9,668 nt of DNA, from the NCBI GenBank assembly GCA_003509235.1, contig DONH01000032.1:1-9668 (forward strand). The letters run 5' to 3'. Source of the stretch: Planctomycetaceae bacterium (GTDB lineage: Bacteria > Planctomycetota > Planctomycetia > Pirellulales > UBA1268). The notes beneath the pieces were generated by a model. The model saw only the letters and a program-made list of their open reading frames with translations. It was not told the origin of the DNA and made no database searches. Position numbers and translations under genes: made by a program. Of the stretch, positions 7,431-9,668 are shown in pieces (the first letter of the stretch is position 1; the number at the start of each line of letters is the position of its first letter).

Positions 7431-8783
7431 TTAGACAAGCAGCTCGTGCCGTACCTTCCCGCCATCAACAATCTCGACGGGGCGGCCTCCAGGAGCCATC
7501 AGCTCCTTTTCTGCGACAATCCCAAGGCAATGGTAGACCGTTGTTGCAAGATCTTCGATTGTGACTGGGCTATCGAAGGGCTCTGCTGCTATCGAATCAG
7601 AAGCACCGTGAATCAGCCCCTTCTTGACCCCGCCACCAGCCAGAACCGTACTGAAAACTTTTGGCCAATGGTCACGTCCAGAATCCTTGTTAATTTTTGG
7701 CGTACGGCCAAACTCACTCGATACCATAACTAGTGTTGAATCGAGTAACCCACGTTGCTCGAGATCAGCAATCAAGGCAGCGAATGCCTGATCAAACGGA
7801 GGAAGCGTGCGGTCGATCCCTTGCTTCACTTTCTGATGCATATCCCAGCTGCCATATGACATCGTGACAAAGCGAACACCGGCTTCAACGAGTCGTCGGG
7901 CAAGAATCATTCGCTGCCCTGCTTGATTTCGACCGTATTGATCTCGTAATTCTTTGGACTCAACATTGATATCAAATGCTGCTTGTGCTTTCGATGAACT
8001 GACAAGGTCGTACGCTCGCTGATAAAAACTATCCATCGCCATGATGTTGTCTGAACCCTCAAGGCGACTGAAGTGCCTACCAACAACATTCCGGAGATGA
8101 CGGCGAGATTCGAATTTCTTTGCATCAACGCCATCAGGCAGTGAAAGGTCTCTGACTGAGAAGTTCTTACTTGCTGGGTCTGAACCGAGGGTGAACGGGC
8201 CATACGCACTTCCAAGGTAGCCAGCCTCAGCATCCGGCGCAGGTAAATTCGGCAGGCATACATATGGAGGCAGGTTCGCTCGTGGACCAAGCTCGTGTGA
8301 CACGACGCTACCGAAACTTGGATAGGTAACTGCGGGGCTGGGGCGGTACCCGGTAAACATATTGTGAGTACCTCGCTCATGAGCCGCCTCACCGTGTGTC
8401 ATCGAACGAATGACTGTTATTTTGTCTGCAATCTTAGCCGTCTTTTTGAGGTGCTGATTAAAGCGGACACCCGGCAAAGCTGTCTCGACTGTTCCCATCT
8501 CACCTCTGTACTCGAGAGGCGAGAGTGGCTTGGGGTCAAATGTTTCCTGCTGCGACCATCCACCAGGAAGCCAGATATGAATAACGCTCTTGGCCGTGCC
8601 TTCGAAATGCTTAAACTGCTTTGCTTCAGCTTGGGCAGCCCGCATGCTCAAAAAGGACCCCAGTGACAGACCAAAGCCGGCCAAAGAACCAACTTGGAGG
8701 AATTCTCTGCGGTTCCCAGACCTTAGTTGACGCGAAAAATCGTAACGACTACCCAACGCATGCGATAGGTCATGAGGATTCAC
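7431..8783 (-). CDS. Tat-exported DUF1501 family protein (alkaline phosphatase/sulfatase-like fold)
   Basis: This 450-residue protein has a twin-arginine signal: NRREFLQVG with Arg25-Arg26, then a hydrophobic stretch to about residue 50 and an AQA-type cleavage site near 52. The rest matches DUF1501, a family placed in the alkaline phosphatase-like superfamily: GGWSQQETFDPKP at 74-86, THGEAAHERGTHNMFTGYRP at 129-148, SWDMH at 312-316, SSEFGRTPK at 355-363 and GRDHWP at 369-374. The His, Asp and Glu in these motifs are candidate metal ligands. Tat export fits a protein folded, perhaps with metal, before export. No substrate is established. It is the first gene of the operon. The start is GTG with AGGGAG 7 bases upstream; the next Met (47) would delete the Tat motif. 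DUF1501 genes are commonly paired with DUF1549/DUF1553 genes in planctomycetes, as here. Confidence 0.92.
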   Translation of the reverse strand: MNPHDLSHALGSRYDFSRQLRSGNRREFLQVGSLAGFGLSLGSFLSMRAAQAEAKQFKHFEGTAKSVIHIWLPGGWSQQETFDPKPLSPLEYRGEMGTVETALPGVRFNQHLKKTAKIADKITVIRSMTHGEAAHERGTHNMFTGYRPSPAVTYPSFGSVVSHELGPRANLPPYVCLPNLPAPDAEAGYLGSAYGPFTLGSDPASKNFSVRDLSLPDGVDAKKFESRRHLRNVVGRHFSRLEGSDNIMAMDSFYQRAYDLVSSSKAQAAFDINVESKELRDQYGRNQAGQRMILARRLVEAGVRFVTMSYGSWDMHQKVKQGIDRTLPPFDQAFAALIADLEQRGLLDSTLVMVSSEFGRTPKINKDSGRDHWPKVFSTVLAGGGVKKGLIHGASDSIAAEPFDSPVTIEDLATTVYHCLGIVAEKELMAPGGRPVEIVDGGKVRHELLV

Positions 8784-8790
8784 GGTCTGT

Positions 8791-8796
8791 CTCCCT
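8791..8796 (-). promoter_or_regulatory. Ribosome binding site deciding the GTG start of the DUF1501 gene
   Basis: On the minus strand AGGGAG stands 7 bases before the GTG at 8781-8783. No upstream in-frame ATG gives a better start, and starting at Met47 would lose the Tat signal. Confidence 0.75.
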
Positions 8797-8840
8797 GAAT
8801 AAGTAGTCCCAAAACAGTAGTTTACGTATACTAATCGAAC

Positions 8841-8878
8841 GGTGCGGATACCTGCATTAATGTTAGCTATCCGTCACC
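8841..8878. repeat. Imperfect inverted repeat with a central palindrome; candidate operator
   Basis: The left arm GGTGCGGATA (8841-8850) pairs with the right arm TATCCGTCACC (8868-8878) across all ten bases, with a single bulged T. Almost at the centre lies the 8-base palindrome CATTAATG (8855-8862). Its position between divergent genes suggests a binding site for a dimeric regulator, or a hairpin in one of the leaders. No regulator gene is present in the window to pair with it. Confidence 0.45.
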
Positions 8879-8982
8879 TATTACGCACCAATCGGGGCGT
8901 CAAAAACGACTAGATTCCTAGTGCAAACAGCTGGTGCAGTATCGAACAAACCAGCAGAACCACCATAACGAGGGGTAATTGT

Positions 8983-9342
8983 ATGTCTGTTCAGGTAACC
9001 AATCTGCAAAACGACCGAACCATCGAAGTGGCTACAACCGGAAAGCTCACCCGCGCCGACTATGACGAATTTGTTCCTGTTATCGAATCGGAAATGAAAA
9101 AGGGGAAAGTCAAGATTCTATTTTCAATGCACGACTTTTCCGGCTGGGATGTCGGTGCACTGTGGGAAGACATCAAATTTGACATGAAACACTTCGGAGA
9201 AATTGAGCGGGTTGCCATGGTTGGTGAAAAGAAATGGGAGCAGGGCATGGCATGGTTTTGCAAGCCGTTTACGACAGCGAAAATTGCATACTTTGATCAA
9301 AGTGAAATCGACACAGCCCGCTCTTGGCTACAGGGTGAATAA
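8983..9342 (+). CDS. SpoIIAA-like (STAS-fold, DUF3478-type) small protein
   Basis: This 119-residue cytoplasmic protein has no signal peptide or membrane segment. It matches the SpoIIAA-like family across its whole length: TGKLTRADYDEFVPVIE at 19-35, the ILFSMHDFSGWDVGALWED core at 45-63, FDMKHFGEIERVAMVGEKKW at 66-85, and a C-terminal KIAYFDQSEIDTARSWL segment at 100-116. The fold resembles the anti-sigma factor antagonist SpoIIAA and lipid-binding CRAL-TRIO-like proteins. These standalone members have no proven role, and no anti-sigma kinase or sigma factor gene lies nearby. The ATG has an excellent site, GAGGGG at 8970-8975, 7 bases upstream. It is divergent from the operon and convergent with uvrC, whose stop codon is 60 bp away, so it is probably transcribed alone. 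Confidence 0.85.
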   Translation: MSVQVTNLQNDRTIEVATTGKLTRADYDEFVPVIESEMKKGKVKILFSMHDFSGWDVGALWEDIKFDMKHFGEIERVAMVGEKKWEQGMAWFCKPFTTAKIAYFDQSEIDTARSWLQGE

Positions 9343-9385
9343 TTCGTCTCTCGGCATGTAACGACAAATCCACATTCTTTCTCCT

Positions 9386-9411
9386 GACACCTATCAAATC
9401 TATCAGGTGTC
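9386..9411. terminator. Small hairpin between convergent genes; weak terminator candidate
   Basis: The arms GACACCT (9386-9392) and AGGTGTC (9405-9411) are perfect 7-base complements around a 12-base loop. They lie between the SpoIIAA-like stop (9342) and the uvrC stop, and the right arm includes the TGA of uvrC. There is no T tract on either side, so Rho-independent activity is doubtful. A shared bidirectional 3'-end structure is possible. Confidence 0.35.
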
Positions 9412-9668
9412 ATCGGCGAGTGTTCGTTTGCCTCGAAGGAGATGATGGTAGTGCTGGGCAAACCGATGGGCTTCATCTCGCACATATTCCAACAAGCGTA
9501 ATGAATACGCATCTCGTGATAGACGTAAAGGTTCTGATTTCCCGGGCAGGAAAATCTCTTCTTCCCTTTTAGCAATCGACAGAATGCATGGGGGAACGAC
9601 TCCCAAAGAATTAAGTGCATCCAGGGCCGCAGACAATTGTCCTTTCCCACCGTCAATCAAAAATATAT
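9403..9668 (-). CDS. uvrC: UvrC, excinuclease ABC subunit C, C-terminal part (5' end outside window)
   Basis: This is the 3' end of a gene that continues past the right edge; the reading frame is open to 9668. The visible 87 codons match the RNase H-like endonuclease domain of UvrC, which makes the 5' incision in nucleotide excision repair: IDGGKGQLSAALDAL, then SIAKREEEIFLPG and LLEYVRDEAHRFAQHYHH. The Asp of DGGKGQ and the His of DEAHRFA correspond to two members of the known catalytic triad and are both present. The protein then stops, at LLRGKRTLADDT followed by tandem TGA TAG. Typical UvrC continues after this point into a paired helix-hairpin-helix DNA-binding domain, which is missing. 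No such motif appears in any frame before the neighbouring gene, so a recent frameshift is not evident. Confidence 0.92.
   Translation of the reverse strand, partial: IFLIDGGKGQLSAALDALNSLGVVPPCILSIAKREEEIFLPGKSEPLRLSRDAYSLRLLEYVRDEAHRFAQHYHHLLRGKRTLADDT

Larger units (their letters stand above)
8784..8982. promoter_or_regulatory. Divergent intergenic region expected to hold both promoters
   Basis: This roughly 200-bp gap separates the start of the four-gene operon (leftwards) from the SpoIIAA-like gene (rightwards), so promoters for both should lie here. I could not find -35/-10 pairs good enough to call. It contains an imperfect dyad at 8841-8878, the short perfect inverted repeat ACTAG-ATTC-CTAGT at 8909-8922, and GCTGGT/ACCAGC arms at 8930-8935 and 8950-8955. 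ATCGAAC occurs twice (8834-8840 and 8941-8947). Confidence 0.5.

Noticed and set aside
7907..8392. Open frame of 161 codons on the minus strand inside the DUF1501 gene
   Set aside because: It lies wholly within a confidently identified gene in another frame, resembles no family I know and has low-complexity, unconvincing protein sequence.
8815..8850. AT-rich stretch with TAGTAT/TATACG resembling a -10 element for the operon
   Set aside because: No acceptable -35 box at 16-18 bases spacing on the minus strand, and planctomycete promoter rules are uncertain, so I do not call a promoter.
9297..9656. Open frame of 119 codons on the minus strand across the end of uvrC
   Set aside because: It overlaps the well-supported uvrC frame and the end of the SpoIIAA-like gene, and its product contains no HhH or other recognisable motif, so it is not a frameshifted UvrC tail.

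Overview
The window looks like chromosomal DNA from a planctomycete (phylum Planctomycetota). The main reason is a four-gene minus-strand block whose domain families are strongly expanded in that phylum: DUF1501, the planctomycete cytochrome domains PSCyt1 and PSCyt2 with PSD1 (DUF1549/DUF1553), and large PPC/Ig-like secreted proteins. Base composition is moderate (I estimate roughly half G+C by eye, not counted). I cannot place genus or species.

Layout, left to right. Bases 6-48 hold a plus-strand intrinsic terminator for a gene that ends before the window. Bases 173-8783 hold four genes, all transcribed right to left. In transcription order they are a Tat-exported DUF1501 protein (8783-7431), a secreted TIG/PPC/Ig-like protein (7366-4817), a secreted di-haem-type PSCyt/DUF1549/DUF1553 protein (4820-2316), and a secreted PSCyt1 cytochrome fused to a WD40 propeller and a long coiled coil (2260-173). 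The gaps are 64 bp, a 4-bp GTGA overlap and 55 bp, with no convincing terminator between genes, so they read as one operon. A roughly 200-bp divergent intergenic region (8784-8982) carries several inverted repeats. A plus-strand gene for a small SpoIIAA-like (STAS-fold) protein follows (8983-9342). The right edge holds the 3' end of a convergent minus-strand uvrC.

How the genes may work together: all four operon products have export signals, one Tat and three Sec. Two carry c-type haem motifs, and the other parts are typical of binding or scaffolding (PPC, Ig-like, WD40, coiled coil). This suggests an extracytoplasmic redox or surface complex. The substrate and reaction are not known for these families and cannot be read from the sequence. 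The SpoIIAA-like protein and UvrC appear to be unrelated neighbours.

The points most worth a second look are: the cytochrome-propeller-coiled-coil fusion; a CX4CH haem motif, with His where the usual distal Met lies, in the PSCyt2 protein; a UvrC that ends just after the RNase H-like nuclease domain with no helix-hairpin-helix tail; and the dyad symmetry in the divergent promoter region. I saw no tRNA, rRNA, CRISPR array, insertion sequence or prophage gene.
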